A stretch of DNA of 64,000 nt from Sutcliffiella horikoshii (GCF_008180725.1 NZ_VTEV01000002.1:404426-468425), one strand, 5' to 3'. Counted from the stretch's first letter, positions 24,285 to 32,177 are shown. The notes: generated from the sequence alone by a model not told the origin. Made by a program: numbers and translations.

Positions 24285-25743
24285 CTATTAAATCTCCTTT
24301 TATCCTGAAGTAAGCCATGCTGCTAAGTAAAATGATTAAAGGGGTGACACTTACAAGATACCTTGACCTTGTTTCCCATAAAAGGAAGAAAAAGAAATAT
24401 CCGATAATAGCCAACATACAAAACGTCACAAATGTCTTTTTTTCCTTCAATAAAGGAATAACAAAGAGCAGCCCCAATAAAATAACCAAATGCTGCACTC
24501 TGGCAAATGCTTGCAACAATTCACCAGATTTATAATCTACTAGTCGCTGGAAATTTTCCGGTTCCAATGGATGCCTTCTTAACTTATTCAACGAATAATA
24601 GGTTCCATCTGTCCATGTATGCTTAATCTTCTCTAAATTAAATAGAACGTTCCCGTAAATACCTTTTTCTCCAACACGCTGTTTCAACTCTTCAAAATGA
24701 ATCGCTGACACTTCACTTCTAGGATGTTCTTTCAAGAGTTCCAGCGTCCAGTTTACATCGTCTCCTGAAAACTTTCCTAATCTATCAGCATTTTGTGCCA
24801 TCACTAGCCAATGCGAAACAGGGAAACTAGTTTTCTGCTGTTGCTCCTCGTCCAGTATATCCAGCTGATAAAGCGAAAAAGTAAATAATGTTTTAACCAC
24901 GAAGAGGATGATGAAAGGAACCAAAAAATATACCTTTTTCCACCCTTTCATAGAAAGTAATAAGGTAATTCCGAATGCAATAACAAAAATAATAAGGGAT
25001 CCTTTAAGCAACATACCAAAAGCAAATACTGCCGATGCAACTAAAATGATATAGATATTTTGTTTAAATTTACCGTTTTTATCGATAAGAAGATTTAATG
25101 GGAGCAATAAAAAAATCAATGAAATGGTATCTGTATAAACAATTGGCGCGAAAAAGATATACGGGAAAAACAATACACTTACAGCTAAACTAATCATGCC
25201 GACTGTTTTCCCCGCTACTTTGGACGCAATGCGATAAATTAAATATTGACTAACTAATATGATAAAACTATTAAAAAGCATATAGGTTACTAGATCAGGA
25301 GTAAAAATCTTCCCGACTATTACCAATAGACAAAATAAAAAAACATTATTGGGGTAAATGGAAAAATAATCGCTTACCTCACCAGTTTCGATATACATTT
25401 TTGCAGCATTAACCAATGAACCGAAATCCCAAGTAGGATGTACAACAAAAAGCTTCATTACTGCAAGTTGCACTAATAAACTCCCAGCTAACATAGTGAT
25501 TATCCAAAGGGACACTGGTACCTTTGCAATAGTTTTAAGAATTAAGTTTCGAAAACGAAACAGACATGCCATTATTATTAGAGCAAAAATAAATGTCAAT
25601 GTTTCAAAGTAGCTTGTAGGAGTTTGGGCAATTGAGTCATGACCTTTGGTTACAAAAGCATTTATTCCAACAAGCACAGAAATTACAGAAAAAAATATTA
25701 CATAAATAAACTTTTCAAAAAAACGGAAAATATCAAGATGCAA
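24268..25743 (-). CDS. GT-C fold polytopic glycosyltransferase (GT39/PMT-like)
   Basis: A 491-aa membrane protein with roughly a dozen hydrophobic segments. The first periplasmic loop carries VHPTWDFGSLVNAAKMYIETG, with the acidic residue expected of GT-C enzymes, and SIYPNNVFLF follows, as in the Bacillus GT39-like enzymes. The TTG at 25743 is the likely start: AGGAGG lies 7 nt upstream, whereas the frame opens at a TTG seven codons earlier that overlaps the ribosome site. Expected to take the undecaprenyl-linked sugar made by GtrB and flipped by GtrA and attach it to a surface polymer; the acceptor (teichoic acid or other) is unknown. Confidence 0.82.
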   Translation of the reverse strand: MHLDIFRFFEKFIYVIFFSVISVLVGINAFVTKGHDSIAQTPTSYFETLTFIFALIIMACLFRFRNLILKTIAKVPVSLWIITMLAGSLLVQLAVMKLFVVHPTWDFGSLVNAAKMYIETGEVSDYFSIYPNNVFLFCLLVIVGKIFTPDLVTYMLFNSFIILVSQYLIYRIASKVAGKTVGMISLAVSVLFFPYIFFAPIVYTDTISLIFLLLPLNLLIDKNGKFKQNIYIILVASAVFAFGMLLKGSLIIFVIAFGITLLLSMKGWKKVYFLVPFIILFVVKTLFTFSLYQLDILDEEQQQKTSFPVSHWLVMAQNADRLGKFSGDDVNWTLELLKEHPRSEVSAIHFEELKQRVGEKGIYGNVLFNLEKIKHTWTDGTYYSLNKLRRHPLEPENFQRLVDYKSGELLQAFARVQHLVILLGLLFVIPLLKEKKTFVTFCMLAIIGYFFFFLLWETRSRYLVSVTPLIILLSSMAYFRIKGDLIDEKTP

Positions 25744-26074
25744 AGTCTTTCCTCCTACAAACAATTGAAAATTCCAAGCTTCATCTTCAATAGTATCATT
25801 TTCAAAATCTACCTTTTATTTGTAATCTGAGAACCTAATAGATTATATCACAAAACCAATTTAGAAATCAGCAATATCACTAGGTAATAAGGACCGGATT
25901 TAGTATAGGAATTAAACTACATTTTTTGCAATACCTTTAAAGCGAGTTGGTTAAACATAAAGGGGGGAGGATTAACTCTGGAGTTTTCTTCGCGCCTCGA
26001 AATGTTTTCATTGCAATCCCTTGTAATCGGCCCTAAACTAAATACAAACATTCTTAAGTAAAGAGGGTACAGCC
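25744..26074. other. Divergent intergenic region, no gene seen
   Basis: About 330 bp between the leftward glycosylation operon and rightward rarD. It must carry both promoters. A purine-rich run (AAAGGGGGGAGGATT near 25960) looks like a ribosome site but no adequate frame follows. No riboswitch motif was recognised. Confidence 0.4.
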
Positions 26075-27016
26075 ATGAATGACACGACAGGAAATAAAGA
26101 GTTTGGATTAGGAGTTGCCTCTGCGGGCTTAGCATATATTTTTTGGGGGATTCTCCCTTTATTTTGGAAGTTAGTAGATGACGTGCCTGCCGGGGAGATT
26201 TTGGCGCACCGTATTGTCTGGTCGCTCGTCTTTATGCTGATAATTTTAGCTATGATGCGAAAGTTACCAGCGTTTTCTATGGAGCTTAAGGCTCTGGTTA
26301 GAAACCGGAAGCGATTAATTGGGATTAGCCTTGCTTCAATTTTCATCAGCATTAACTGGGGTCTCTATATCTGGGCGGTGAATGCTGACCGAGTCATAGA
26401 AGCGAGCCTCGGCTACTATATCAATCCGCTCGTGAGTATCTTACTTGCTGTCATTGTGTTAAAAGAAAAACTTTCTGTTCTTCAAACATTGTCTATTATT
26501 CTAGCAGGGGTCGGTGTGCTCGTACTGACTTTCAGTTTTGGTACTTTTCCGTGGGTGGCCATGATGCTTGCTTTAAGTTTTGCTTTTTATGGTCTGATTA
26601 AGAAGATGGTGCAAGTCGGTGCGCTTATTGGATTGGCCATTGAGACACTGTTGATTACACCATTTGCACTGCTGTTTTTGGGGGATGTGCATGGGGCGAG
26701 TAGCAGTGGCGGTGGAGCTTTTGGTGACTCATTAAATGTAACATTGCTTCTGTTGCTTGCCGGTGTGGTCACGGCAATTCCCTTGCTACTTTTCGCGAGT
26801 GGTGCGAAAAGAATCCCACTGTCGATGGTCGGTTTGCTGCAGTATTTTGCGCCAACTATCAAGCTGATTATGGGCGTTTATTTGTTTCATGAACCATTTA
26901 CCAGTGCGCACTTAGTTGCGTTTGTTTGTATATGGCTGGCGCTTGGAATTTATACGTTTACGTTGATGCGGGGATGGCAGATGAAGAGGTCGGTTGTGGT
27001 TAGTAAGGGGGTTTAA
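26075..27016 (+). CDS. rarD: RarD-type EamA/DMT permease
   Basis: A 313-aa ten-helix transporter. The N-terminus GLAYIFWGILPLFWK and HRIVWSLVFM are hallmarks of the RarD branch, followed by NWGLYIWAVN, ASLGYYINPLVSILLAVIVLKE and the second-half counterpart SMVGLLQYFAPTIKLIMGVYLFHEP. The family exports small metabolites; E. coli RarD was linked to chloramphenicol sensitivity, but the natural substrate is unknown. Single gene. GAGGG precedes the ATG. Confidence 0.93.
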   Translation: MNDTTGNKEFGLGVASAGLAYIFWGILPLFWKLVDDVPAGEILAHRIVWSLVFMLIILAMMRKLPAFSMELKALVRNRKRLIGISLASIFISINWGLYIWAVNADRVIEASLGYYINPLVSILLAVIVLKEKLSVLQTLSIILAGVGVLVLTFSFGTFPWVAMMLALSFAFYGLIKKMVQVGALIGLAIETLLITPFALLFLGDVHGASSSGGGAFGDSLNVTLLLLLAGVVTAIPLLLFASGAKRIPLSMVGLLQYFAPTIKLIMGVYLFHEPFTSAHLVAFVCIWLALGIYTFTLMRGWQMKRSVVVSKGV

Positions 27017-27035
27017 TGGTTGGAGTTGTGAAGGG

Positions 27036-27184
27036 ATGAAGACACTTTCGGTCAAAAAATTTGAGTGGAATTGTCTTCATAGGTGATATGAAGACAATCT
27101 CAAAAGGAAAAAAGATTTGAAAGTGTCTTCATAAGGGGAATGAAGACACTTTCAAAAAGAAATCTAGTCTGAAAATGTCTTCAT
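27036..27184. repeat. 52-bp-period hairpin array, 3 units (left of NERD gene B)
   Basis: ATGAAGACA occurs at 27036, 27088 and 27140; its complement TGTCTTCAT at 27072, 27124 and 27176. Both series have a period of exactly 52 bp. Each unit is a 45-bp imperfect palindrome (arms extend to about ATGAAGACACTTTCAAA) plus a 7-bp linker of variable sequence. The array ends 113 bp before the NERD gene. Confidence 0.93.
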
Positions 27185-27296
27185 GGCAATAAAATCTCTA
27201 AGATTCTAGAATTGCACATAAAAATTCCCGGAAATTACTAAAAAAATCTCACTATCTCCAAGTAATCTGTTATATTTATACAGAAAGGAGTGTGCT

Positions 27297-28211
27297 ATGT
27301 TATATAAATCTCGAACCACACCACGCGAACTGGAAGTTTACCAGTATTTAAATACCCGCATTAAACTATCAGAAATAGAGAGGAAACATCTTTATACCCT
27401 TCGTAAAGGATTTGAAGGGGAAGTGCAATTTGATCGTTTGACCTCATCTATTCAATCCGAATGCCTAATCCTCAATGATCTTCTCCTACAGCAAAACAGA
27501 AGCACTTTCCAAATTGACACGTTAATTATTGCTCCCTACACTATTCATCTATTTGAAGTCAAAAACTTTGAAGGTGACTATTTCTATGATTATGACAGAC
27601 TGTACACTAAAATTCCTCCACAGTCAGAGGTAACAAACCCACTGATCCAACTAACTAGAAGTGAGTCGTTACTTCGCCAACTACTTCAAAGCCTCGGTTG
27701 CAACTTGCCTATTCAATCCTTAATCGTCTTTATTAACCCTGAATTCACCCTATATCAAACACCAATTAATAAGCCTTTCCTATTCCACAGTCAAATTAAT
27801 CGGTTCCTCGAAAATATTAACACCACCTCAGGTAAACTAATAAACCATCATAAAGAATTAGCAGAACAAATAACAGCTCAGCATTTAATAGATGCCCCAT
27901 TTTTTCTCCCGCCCTCTTACGAATACGATGAACTACGAAAAGGTAATACTTGCGAGAATTGTGGATTATTTAAAATAAGCGTTGCAGGTACCAAGTGTAT
28001 CTGTAAAGAATGTGGGAAAATGGAATTATCGGATACCCTTATTATGAGAAATGTTAAGGAACTTACTAAGCTGTTTCCCGATAAGAAAATTGATACAAAC
28101 ACAATATATGAGTGGCTTGAAGGAGCGATTCCGAAGCGGACCATAGGGAGATCTTTAAAAAAGCATATGAATTGCAATGGAGTGCGGCAGTGGAGCCACT
28201 ATGAATTTTAA
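27297..28211 (+). CDS. NERD-domain nuclease-like protein with zinc ribbon and HTH-like tail (paralogue B)
   Basis: A 304-aa paralogue of the protein at 4215-5138, co-linear over its full length. NERD domain about 35-180: KGFEGE, TFQID (D74), LFEVKNFEG (E87, K89), then LIVFINPEFTLYQTP. Zinc ribbon: C219-x2-C222 and C234-x-C-x2-C239. C-terminal 45 residues: KELTKLFPDKKIDTNTIYEWL followed by KRTIGRSLKKH, which looks like a recognition helix. AAAGGAG stands 6 nt before the ATG. It is flanked on both sides by hairpin arrays of 52-bp period and nothing else, like a self-contained cassette. Domain calls are firm, catalytic activity is untested, and repeat binding is hypothesis. Confidence 0.87.
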   Translation: MLYKSRTTPRELEVYQYLNTRIKLSEIERKHLYTLRKGFEGEVQFDRLTSSIQSECLILNDLLLQQNRSTFQIDTLIIAPYTIHLFEVKNFEGDYFYDYDRLYTKIPPQSEVTNPLIQLTRSESLLRQLLQSLGCNLPIQSLIVFINPEFTLYQTPINKPFLFHSQINRFLENINTTSGKLINHHKELAEQITAQHLIDAPFFLPPSYEYDELRKGNTCENCGLFKISVAGTKCICKECGKMELSDTLIMRNVKELTKLFPDKKIDTNTIYEWLEGAIPKRTIGRSLKKHMNCNGVRQWSHYEF

Positions 28212-28251
28212 TTGGAATGTTGATTACAAGAATACTTTTATGATGGATCAG

Positions 28252-28455
28252 ATGAAGACACTTTTGAGTTAAAAATACGTTTGAGAATGTCATCATAGTA
28301 AAGATGAAGACAATTTCCAGGTGAAAATGTATGTGGGAGTGTCATCATAATAAAGATGAAGACACTTTTGAGTTGGATTTGTGTATGAGAGTGTCTTCAC
28401 TCCATTACTGATGACACTTTTTGAGAGAAAGCAGATAGAAGGAGTATCATACAAA
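28252..28455. repeat. 52-bp-period hairpin array, 3 units plus a decayed fourth (right of NERD gene B)
   Basis: ATGAAGACA at 28252, 28304 and 28356; complementary arms TGTCATCAT at 28288 and 28340, and TGTCTTCAC at 28392, again all 52 bp apart. A decayed unit (ATGACACTTTTTGAG) starts at 28411. The changed arm (CATCAT for TTCAT) in two units is the same, suggesting local duplication. The array starts 40 bp after the NERD stop codon. Confidence 0.9.
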
Positions 28456-28534
28456 AGCTAATCACAAATGAAGGTATTGTATGAAGTGATAGAGAACTAT
28501 ATTAATACAAATAAAGATAAAAGGAGATTCAATC

Positions 28535-28912
28535 ATGATTCAAAACCAAAACAAAGAAGCATCCATCTCATTCCTCCAATTGGTTGCCTCTGGAAAAATC
28601 CGTGAAGCATTTGAGCGCCACATTGCTACTGATTTGCGTCATCACAATCCTTATTTTCGTGGGGACGCCGAATCGCTAATGGTAGCGATGGAAGAGAACG
28701 CAATTCAAAGTCCTGATAAAACGCTTGAAGTGAAGCATGCCATTGCAGATGGAAATACGGTTGCTGTCCACTCCCATATCAAACAGAACCCTGAGGACAT
28801 CGGAGCCGCGGTTATTCATATTTTCCGTTTTGAGGAAGAGAAGATTGTGGAATTGTGGGATGTCGGCCAGGCAATTCCGGAAGAATCACCGAATGAGCAC
28901 GGGATGTTTTAA
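28535..28912 (+). CDS. SnoaL-like / NTF2-fold protein
   Basis: A 125-aa single-domain protein of the NTF2 fold. EASISFLQLVASGKIREAFERHI and LRHHNPYFRGDAESLMVAME match the SnoaL-like polyketide-cyclase family, with TVAVHSHIKQNP, IHIFRFEEEKIVELWDVGQAIPE forming the second half. AAAAGGAG upstream. Family members range from cyclases to proteins of unknown role; the conserved H-N-P pocket residue set is present but no pathway genes are adjacent, so no substrate is proposed. Confidence 0.85.
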   Translation: MIQNQNKEASISFLQLVASGKIREAFERHIATDLRHHNPYFRGDAESLMVAMEENAIQSPDKTLEVKHAIADGNTVAVHSHIKQNPEDIGAAVIHIFRFEEEKIVELWDVGQAIPEESPNEHGMF

Positions 28913-28982
28913 TACTTATTGGTGATGGGTAAAGTACCATTTAAGGCAATGTGAAGTTCTATGAAAGCAGGCGATAATAAAC

Positions 28983-29414
28983 ATGGATTTTTTTGATAAA
29001 ATCAAGAGTGGCGTCATTCCGGTCCCTATTACTGCTTACATGCTCCAAGAGGTACTTCGAAGAAACGAAAAGCTGCAGGAAGTTGCAGTGGAAATTACAG
29101 AAGATGAGATTATTGTCACTGGCAGAGCGGAAGCAGATCTTAAGGTGACTAAAAAGGACCTCTCATTCTCCATTACCCTCGAGCCGGTTCAGATGGAAGG
29201 AAGAGAGATAATATTTAAGATTGTGAAACTTAAACCTTTGAACCTTAGTATTCTTAATAAACGTATTTTTGACAAACCGCCACATCTGACCTACAAAAGC
29301 GGTCACATTAGAATCGATTTTAATGGTTGGGAGCTTGTCAGAAAGATTCCTATTGGCAAAATTAAGAGTTACAAGGTGGGAGATGGGAAAATTATAGTGA
29401 TGGTAGGGGTCTAG
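28983..29414 (+). CDS. Conserved protein of unknown function
   Basis: A 143-aa soluble protein of alternating beta strands (VAVEITEDEIIVTGRAE, LSFSITLEPVQMEGREIIFKIVKL, GHIRIDFNGWELVRKIP, GKIIVMVGV), probably a beta-sandwich or lipid-binding fold. No signal peptide or membrane segment. The ribosome site is weak (AGGCGAT 8 nt before the ATG). It converges on a small membrane-protein gene 15 bp away without a terminator between them. Family not recognised. Confidence 0.68.
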   Translation: MDFFDKIKSGVIPVPITAYMLQEVLRRNEKLQEVAVEITEDEIIVTGRAEADLKVTKKDLSFSITLEPVQMEGREIIFKIVKLKPLNLSILNKRIFDKPPHLTYKSGHIRIDFNGWELVRKIPIGKIKSYKVGDGKIIVMVGV

Positions 29415-29429
29415 TAGAAACCCAAAAAG

Positions 29430-29702
29430 TTAGATTTTCTTTCTACCCTCCATTTCCAACTTTTCGCGCTCCTTCTTTTGTTGATGAAGTGCAAGGGGAT
29501 CTGTGTAAAGGCCAAAAATATCCCCTTGTTTATATACCTCAGTTTTTTTAGGAAGATGGTTCTCTTCTTTTACAAAAATTTTTGCTCTCCGATTGAAACC
29601 AGGTAGTATAACAGCTGTGCACAAAATGACCACAATAATCGCCCACAAATGGCCCTTAATAACAAGAAACAAATAAATTATCCCCAACAATATTAACCAC
29701 AT
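29430..29702 (-). CDS. Small membrane protein, unknown function
   Basis: A 90-aa protein with two closely spaced N-terminal hydrophobic segments (about residues 2-17 and 20-36) and a charged cytoplasmic tail ending KKEREKLEMEGRKKI. CGGAGG lies 6 nt before the ATG. No family recognised. Confidence 0.6.
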   Translation of the reverse strand: MWLILLGIIYLFLVIKGHLWAIIVVILCTAVILPGFNRRAKIFVKEENHLPKKTEVYKQGDIFGLYTDPLALHQQKKEREKLEMEGRKKI

Positions 29703-29952
29703 ATGAGCCTCCGAGTAGAAAAAAGTTTCACGACTACATATATGGTGACTAATAAAAAAATATGAATGAATTTGTACCCCATTTAATACAAATCAATCTA
29801 TCATCCTCTATTAAAATCCACTCCACCTTCAGGACATCAGTCCATACAACCTTATCCACCATACATAGAATAATAGAAAAGGTAGCGGGACGGGGCCCAA
29901 TTTCACCTGACAACCACCCGTCACTTATCTTTTAAAGGAGGTGCAACAACAT

Positions 29953-30108
29953 ATGAAATGCTACTACTATCTTAGCTCGAAAAAAGACCATCATACACAC
30001 TGCAAACCAAAACACAAAGATAAGCGCGATTGCAAAAAATGTGAAAACAAGTTCAATATCAATATTTTCGGAATCAGCATTAATATTGGCGGGAAAAGTC
30101 ATTGCTAA
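29953..30108 (+). CDS. 51-aa Cys/His-rich protein, possible spore-coat component
   Basis: The ATG is preceded by a near-consensus AAAGGAGGT (9 nt spacing). The peptide begins MKCYYYLSSKKDHHTHCKP, continues with a C-x2-C pair (DCKKCENK) and ends with an alternating hydrophobic stretch (FNINIFGISINIGG) and SHC. Five Cys and four or five His in 51 residues suggest metal binding or disulphide cross-linking. CATAGAATA at 29864-29872 fits the -10 of mother-cell sigma factors (CATAnnnTA), hinting at late sporulation expression. The coat role is inference; the gene itself is well supported by the ribosome site. Confidence 0.7.
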   Translation: MKCYYYLSSKKDHHTHCKPKHKDKRDCKKCENKFNINIFGISINIGGKSHC

Positions 30109-30214
30109 TTTTAGAAGAGTTGACTACATGATTGAAAGGGCAGTGAATACTGTCCTATTTTTGTGTCTTCGATAAATTTTCTGTAAGATGAAATAGAAAA
30201 GGGAGGTTTAAAGA

Positions 30215-30601
30215 ATGAACCTGACAGGTATCCATCATATCGCCATTATCTGCTCCGAATATAAAATTTCCAAAGAGTTTTACGTTAATCTGATGGGCTT
30301 TCCCATCATCAATGAAGTATACAGGGAGGAACGAAATTCTTATAAACTTGACCTAGCTCTACCGGACGGCACCCAATTGGAGTTATTCTCTTTTCCGGAT
30401 GCTCCTGTAAGACCAAGCTATCCAGAAGCACAGGGACTACGCCACCTGGCCTTTCAAACTCCGGATATTGTGGAAGCAGTGCAGGAACTAGAAGGGAAGG
30501 GGATAAAAGTGGAACCTATAAGAATAGACGAGCATACAAAGAGGAGATTTACTTTCTTCTCTGATCCAGACGGGCTGCCGATTGAATTGTATGAATCTTA
30601 A
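30215..30601 (+). CDS. VOC-superfamily glyoxalase I-like protein (YwkD/YaeR type)
   Basis: A 128-aa single-module VOC protein. TGIHHIAIICSEYKISKEFYVNLMGF, GTQLELFSFPDAP, GLRHLAFQTPDIVEAVQELE and FFSDPDGLPIELYE give the four expected metal-site residues (His, Glu, His, Glu). It matches the YaeR/SMU1112c-type subgroup (B. subtilis YwkD). GGGAGG precedes the ATG. Likely a lyase for methylglyoxal-type or related aldehydes, but the substrate of this subgroup is not established. Confidence 0.87.
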   Translation: MNLTGIHHIAIICSEYKISKEFYVNLMGFPIINEVYREERNSYKLDLALPDGTQLELFSFPDAPVRPSYPEAQGLRHLAFQTPDIVEAVQELEGKGIKVEPIRIDEHTKRRFTFFSDPDGLPIELYES

Positions 30602-30720
30602 ATTTAAGTTAAGAACAGGTCATGTTACTGGATGTACAGGCTTTGCTTGTAGAAGTAATTAGTAGAATATAGAGTGTATGGAATGAGGCATTAGGAAGAG
30701 ACCTGTTCTCAATGTGGAGT

Positions 30721-30822
30721 TTATGCACTTACTTTTGATTGCGATTGACGGCTTACGGCTTTAAGAATGAACAATTTATCCTGGGCAGTCAACATTCTCC
30801 AGCTTTTCACTTTAATCTTCAT
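30721..30822 (-). CDS. Possible 33-aa basic peptide
   Basis: Reading leftwards, AGAGGGG lies 8 nt before an ATG that opens a 34-codon frame: MKIKVKSWRMLTAQDKLFIL followed by KAVSRQSQSKVSA. It is basic and amphipathic. It sits in an otherwise empty 529-bp gap (30602-31130). Support is the ribosome site and start only; no family is known to me. Confidence 0.4.
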   Translation of the reverse strand: MKIKVKSWRMLTAQDKLFILKAVSRQSQSKVSA

Positions 30823-31130
30823 TAGTGTTTTCCCCTCTTTCGTATATTTCTGCTATGTTTCTATACTTTGAAAATACCTTTTATTAACTTGATATAAACA
30901 ACAAAAATTCCTACATTTTCCGCGCTTTAATGTGCGTATTAAGGTGGATTTTATCGAATCCTCGGTATAAGAGGGGCAGAGCAAATTTCTACCTTGGAAA
31001 AACAATATATTTTTTTCCTATTTTATCCTTCTTTTTGACGTGATAAAATTAGTTGATGAAGATTGAAACCTTATGGAGTTAAACTACGTATAACCCATAT
31101 AAGGTTACATAATAAGAGGAGGAAATGAGA

Positions 31131-31556
31131 ATGAAACGTACAGCAGAGATAGTGATGACAGTCATCGCAGTGATTATTAGTGGATTGACGGCACTTTTTG
31201 GAGTGTTGATGAACTTGGGAATGTCTGATCCTGAATTTACAGAGATAATGGAAGAGGAAATGACGGCAGATCCGGCTATGGAAGGCATGGATATGGGTGG
31301 ATTCATGGATTTATTGTCTATGGCAGGTCCTACGCTACTGACAGTTGGAATCATTTCTTTAATTCTAGGAGTTATCGGGATCATTGCCATTAAAGGAAAT
31401 AAAAAACCTGTACTTGCAGGTATCATGCTAATTCTAGCAGCACTTGTCATCGGAATTGGAACCCTTGGTTTTGGAATCATTCCAGCAGTCCTATACTTGA
31501 TTGCGGGAATTATGGCATTTGTTAGAAAACCGAAAGTAACGGAACAACATATTTAA
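31131..31556 (+). CDS. DUF4064-type four-helix membrane protein
   Basis: A 141-aa protein: helix one (RTAEIVMTVIAVIISGLTALFGVL), an acidic methionine-rich outer loop (DPEFTEIMEEEMTADPAMEGMDMGG), then three helices, ending in basic RKPKV. This is the DUF4064 arrangement common in Firmicutes. ATG at 31131 has GGAGG 8 nt upstream; the ATG two codons earlier is too close. Function unknown; the Met/Asp/Glu loop could bind metal (inference). Confidence 0.8.
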   Translation: MKRTAEIVMTVIAVIISGLTALFGVLMNLGMSDPEFTEIMEEEMTADPAMEGMDMGGFMDLLSMAGPTLLTVGIISLILGVIGIIAIKGNKKPVLAGIMLILAALVIGIGTLGFGIIPAVLYLIAGIMAFVRKPKVTEQHI

Positions 31557-31625
31557 AGAGCAGAAGGGACAGGTACGGCGATCTTTTTAGGTCAGGGTGC
31601 CTGTCCCTTCACTATATCTTCAGAA

Positions 31626-31659
31626 CAAAAAGGCCTCGTAACCCGGGGCCTCTTCTTTT
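31626..31659. terminator. Bidirectional terminator between convergent small genes
   Basis: AAGGCCTCG pairs with CGGGGCCTC/TT (GC-rich stem, short loop), with A-run and T-run on opposite sides. A second hairpin (AAGGGACAGG 31564-31573 with CCTGTCCCTT 31600-31609) lies just before it. Confidence 0.75.
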
Positions 31660-31693
31660 TGTAAGTCTGTTTCTCTTAGCTGTCTATCAAGAT

Positions 31694-31870
31694 TTAATAA
31701 GTCAAATCTTGAATTTTCGTTCTGCATTGAATTGCTTCTAGCCTATGGGATTCCGCTTTTTCCACCAGTTGCTGCTTCATGACCTTGTCGAGGCAATCTT
31801 CAGCAATGACAGTGTAATAGTGGGATCTCATATTGTGCCAGAAGTACTGTAAATTTCTTACCGTCTTCAT
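31694..31870 (-). CDS. 58-aa protein under c-di-GMP riboswitch control, function unknown
   Basis: Read leftwards from the ATG at 31870, with AAAGGAGG 9 nt upstream. The peptide is mostly helical and soluble: MKTVRNLQYFWHNMRSHYYT, VIAEDCLDKVMKQQLVEKAE, SHRLEAIQCRTKIQDLTY. It has aromatic and His residues near the N-terminus and two Cys. No family was recognised. The leader holds a class I c-di-GMP aptamer and an anti-Shine-Dalgarno segment, so its translation should respond to c-di-GMP. Known targets of such switches concern motility, adhesion and biofilm; this small protein could be an adaptor in that switch (inference). Confidence 0.75.
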   Translation of the reverse strand: MKTVRNLQYFWHNMRSHYYTVIAEDCLDKVMKQQLVEKAESHRLEAIQCRTKIQDLTY

Positions 31871-31876
31871 AGCAGG

Positions 31877-31907
31877 ACCTCCTTTTCACTCATAAATCAA
31901 CGGAGGT
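31877..31907 (-). promoter_or_regulatory. Anti-Shine-Dalgarno / ribosome-site hairpin (expression platform)
   Basis: On the leftward strand ACCTCC (31907-31902) is perfectly complementary to GGAGGT (31882-31877), the ribosome site of the 58-aa gene. It lies directly after the riboswitch 3' end, so sequestration and release of the ribosome site is the likely switch mechanism. No intrinsic terminator is visible in the leader. Confidence 0.65.
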
Positions 31908-31908
31908 T

Positions 31909-31996
31909 GGTGCGGGTAACTGGCTAACTGGTCTGTTATGAAAAACAGACTGAAGTCCCTATAGTTTTGCGTCACTAGCTTTCACTAGTTTTGCCT
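31909..31996 (-). ncRNA. Cyclic-di-GMP class I riboswitch (GEMM-I)
   Basis: Leftward-strand sequence contains the GEMM-I core in order: GGCAAA, the P2 hairpin ACTAG-TGAAAG-CTAGT with its GAAA loop, GACGCAAA, CTATAGGG, the variable P3 stem AGTCTGTT/AACAGACC closing a tetraloop-receptor arm, then TAGCCAGTTACC. Order, spacing (about 85 nt) and the invariant blocks GACGCAAA and TAGCC match the class known from many Firmicutes and Vibrio. The aptamer precedes the 58-aa gene by about 40 nt. Confidence 0.86.
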
Positions 31997-32163
31997 TTTT
32001 CCATGATTTATGAAAAGTACATTCCTATTGTAGTCTTTTAGGCGGTGTAATGACATAGGACCTTTGGGGTGTTTTGTCGCAATTTGTCGTAGAGGGCCTA
32101 TCCCCAAAATCAAAAAACCAATTGAAAATTTTCAGAAATCATAGTATGTTATAAATAGAATAT

Positions 32164-32177
32164 TGGTAGCGTTTGCA
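32164..32177 (-). promoter_or_regulatory. cre-like site 1 upstream of amylopullulanase
   Basis: On the minus strand TGCAAACGCTACCA fits the CcpA consensus TGnAAnCGnnnnCA at every fixed position. Confidence 0.65.

Noticed and set aside
25765-26074. T-box or other leader riboswitch before rarD
   Set aside because: No AGGGTGGNACCGCG-type sequence and no terminator/antiterminator pair could be found.
30612-30709. Inverted repeat AGAACAGGTC / GACCTGTTCT
   Set aside because: Ten-base arms are perfect but separated by 78 nt without duplication of flanks or T-run; treated as chance or a relic.
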